From NCBI RefSeq assembly GCF_003837805.1, contig NZ_RQIT01000016.1, forward strand, positions 113,831 to 177,830: a stretch of 64,000 bases of DNA, written 5' to 3'. This document shows, piece after piece, positions 62,638-64,000 of this stretch. Numbering within the stretch: position 1 is the stretch's first letter; each line of letters begins with the position of its first letter. The stretch is from Bradyrhizobium sp. RP6. GTDB lineage: Bacteria; Pseudomonadota; Alphaproteobacteria; Rhizobiales; Xanthobacteraceae. The notes under the pieces were generated by a model that had not been told where the DNA came from, did no database searches, and worked only from the letters and a program-made list of their open reading frames with translations. The translations under genes were made by a program, and so were the position numbers.

Positions 62638-63886
62638 GATCGAGGCCGTACAGCGTATGCAGGGTGCGCACCGCCAGCTCGGTATAGGCGGCGTCGATCA
62701 GAACCGAGAACTTGATCTCGGAGGTTGTAATGGCCCGGATGTTGATGTTCCGTCCGGCGAGGGCCGAGAACGCCTGGGCGGCGACGCCGGCATGGCTGCG
62801 CATGCCGCTGCCGATCACCGAGATCTTGGCGACGTCGGTGGCGGTATCGAGCCGCGCATAGCCGATCTTGGCCTTGGCGGCGGTAATCGTATCCTTGGCG
62901 CGGGTATAGTCGGCGGCGGGCACCGTGAAGGTGAGGTCGGTGGTCTTGCCGTCCTCGGAAACATTCTGCACGATCATATCGACGTTGATGTTGGCATCCG
63001 CCAGCGGGCCGAAGATCGAGGCCGCAACGCCAGGCTTGTCCTCGATCTGGCGCACCGAGATCTGGGCCTCGTCCTTCGAAAAGGCGATGCCGGTAACGAC
63101 GTGGCTTTCCATGATCTCCTCCTCGCTGCAGATCAGCGTGCCGGGCGGCTGGTTGGCATGCGGGTCGATATCCTCGGGCTTGTCGAAGCTCGAGCGGACG
63201 AAGATCGGCATGTTGTGGACCATGCCGAGTTCCACCGAGCGGACCTGAAGCACTTTTGCGCCCTGCGAGGCCAGTTCCAGCATGTCTTCGAACGCGATCT
63301 TGTCGAGCCTCTTGGCCTTCGGCACGATTCGCGGGTCGGTGGTGTAGACGCCGTCGACGTCGGTGTAGATGTCGCAGCGGTCCGCCTTGACGGCGGCGGC
63401 GATCGCGACGGCCGAGGTGTCGGAGCCGCCGCGGCCGAGCGTGGTGATGCGGTTGGTCTCGGGGTTGATGCCCTGGAAGCCGGCGATGACCGCGACCTCC
63501 TTGCGCTCCCTGAAGCGCTTGATGATCTCGCTGCCGTCGATGTCCTCGATCCGGGCCGAGGCATGGGCGTCGCTGGTCTTGATCGGGATCTGCCAGCCCT
63601 GCCAGGAGCGGGCCTGGATACCCATGCCCTGGAGCACGATGGCAAGAAGGCCTGAGGTCACCTGTTCGCCCGAGGCGACCACGGCGTCGTATTCGCGCGC
63701 GTCGTGCATCGGCGAGGCCTCGGTGCACCAGGCGACCAGTTCGTTGGTCTTGCCGGCCATCGCCGAGACGACCACGGCCACTTCATGGCCGGCATCGACC
63801 TCACGCTTCACATGGCGTGCGACGTTGCGGATACGTTCGATGTTGGCGACGGACGTGCCGCCGAATTTCATCACGAGGCGGCTCAT
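62630..63886 (-). CDS. lysC: Aspartate kinase
   Basis: A 418-aa aspartokinase, the first step to lysine, threonine and methionine. Kinase signatures: VMKFGGTSVANIERIRNVAR, GFQGINPETNRITTLGRGGS and DRCDIYTDVDGVYTTDPRIV. The C-terminal part (~265-418) holds two ACT domains (RQIEDKPGVAASIFGPLADA, VIGSGMRSHAGVAAQAFSAL, AITTSEIKFSVLIDAAYTEL) for feedback inhibition. Its stop overlaps a palindromic hairpin. It precedes ptsP in the conserved order lysC-ptsP-prfA-prmC. Confidence 0.96.
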   Translation of the reverse strand: MSRLVMKFGGTSVANIERIRNVARHVKREVDAGHEVAVVVSAMAGKTNELVAWCTEASPMHDAREYDAVVASGEQVTSGLLAIVLQGMGIQARSWQGWQIPIKTSDAHASARIEDIDGSEIIKRFRERKEVAVIAGFQGINPETNRITTLGRGGSDTSAVAIAAAVKADRCDIYTDVDGVYTTDPRIVPKAKRLDKIAFEDMLELASQGAKVLQVRSVELGMVHNMPIFVRSSFDKPEDIDPHANQPPGTLICSEEEIMESHVVTGIAFSKDEAQISVRQIEDKPGVAASIFGPLADANINVDMIVQNVSEDGKTTDLTFTVPAADYTRAKDTITAAKAKIGYARLDTATDVAKISVIGSGMRSHAGVAAQAFSALAGRNINIRAITTSEIKFSVLIDAAYTELAVRTLHTLYGLDQA

Positions 63887-63981
63887 GACGACGCGTGCAT
63901 TCCTTCATAAGGATCAGTATGGTGACCCGCACTGGACGGGTGCCTCGCGGACACCGACGCGCGTATACATAGCGGCGGGGC

Positions 63982-64000
63982 CTGGCTCTTATACACATCT
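63982..64000. other. Tn5/Nextera mosaic-end sequence (probable adapter)
   Basis: The last 19 bases CTGGCTCTTATACACATCT match the Tn5 mosaic end CTGTCTCTTATACACATCT at 18 of 19 positions. Position at the very end of the sequence fits an untrimmed sequencing adapter, not genomic DNA. Confidence 0.85.

Overview
The window looks like Bradyrhizobium or a close relative (Nitrobacteraceae, Rhizobiales). Evidence: high GC; many rhizobial lineage-type small proteins (two DUF1236 proteins, DUF4167, DUF2924, small exported Gly/Tyr-rich proteins); a linked phaR/phaA/phaB set; an acdS/acdR pair; the rhizobial lysC-ptsP-prfA-prmC order; and Rhizobiales-type intergenic palindromes. No rRNA, tRNA or CRISPR array was seen. 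The last 19 bases match the Tn5/Nextera mosaic end at 18 of 19 positions, so the right edge is probably a contig end carrying adapter sequence.

Layout. (1) 1-11.5 kb, genomic island: a tyrosine integrase running off the left edge; a SIR2-like DUF4917 protein and an unrecognised 435-aa protein; then a tight operon of a MORC/MutL-like GHKL ATPase, a Z1-domain helicase-like protein and a PD-(D/E)XK (DUF4420) protein. Facing it are a C5-cytosine methyltransferase and a Vsr nuclease. This is the composition of the MORC-ATPase restriction-modification systems. A vsr relic and a frameshifted HNH gene follow. (2) 11.5-15.2 kb, gene graveyard: an ORF with two in-frame stops, a DNA-methyltransferase relic, a broken serine recombinase with its DUF2924 partner, and a broken HisKA_2/HWE-type kinase fragment. 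(3) 15.2-25.7 kb: small rhizobial proteins, many exported (DUF1236, PRC-barrel, Gly/Tyr-rich), a GT4 glycosyltransferase and an NRAMP-like transporter. (4) 26-32.3 kb: a decayed IS1182-like element, a hydrolase operon with a divergent LysR gene, and an IS481-like transposase fragment fused to an RND-pump fragment.

(5) 32.3-64 kb, mostly intact chromosomal metabolism: LysR/MFS, aldo-keto reductase, an amidase with a histone-H1-like tail, metY-metA, polysaccharide deacetylase, recQ, acdS/acdR (ethylene-precursor breakdown), a Cds1-like cysteine desulfhydrase, a BCAT-like aminotransferase, phaR/phaA/phaB (polyhydroxybutyrate), gloB, DUF4167, prmC-prfA (translation termination), ptsP (nitrogen PTS) and lysC.

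Nearly all disrupted genes lie between about 11 and 32 kb, as expected for an integration region under weak selection. Many lesions are single-base indels, so some sequencing error cannot be excluded.
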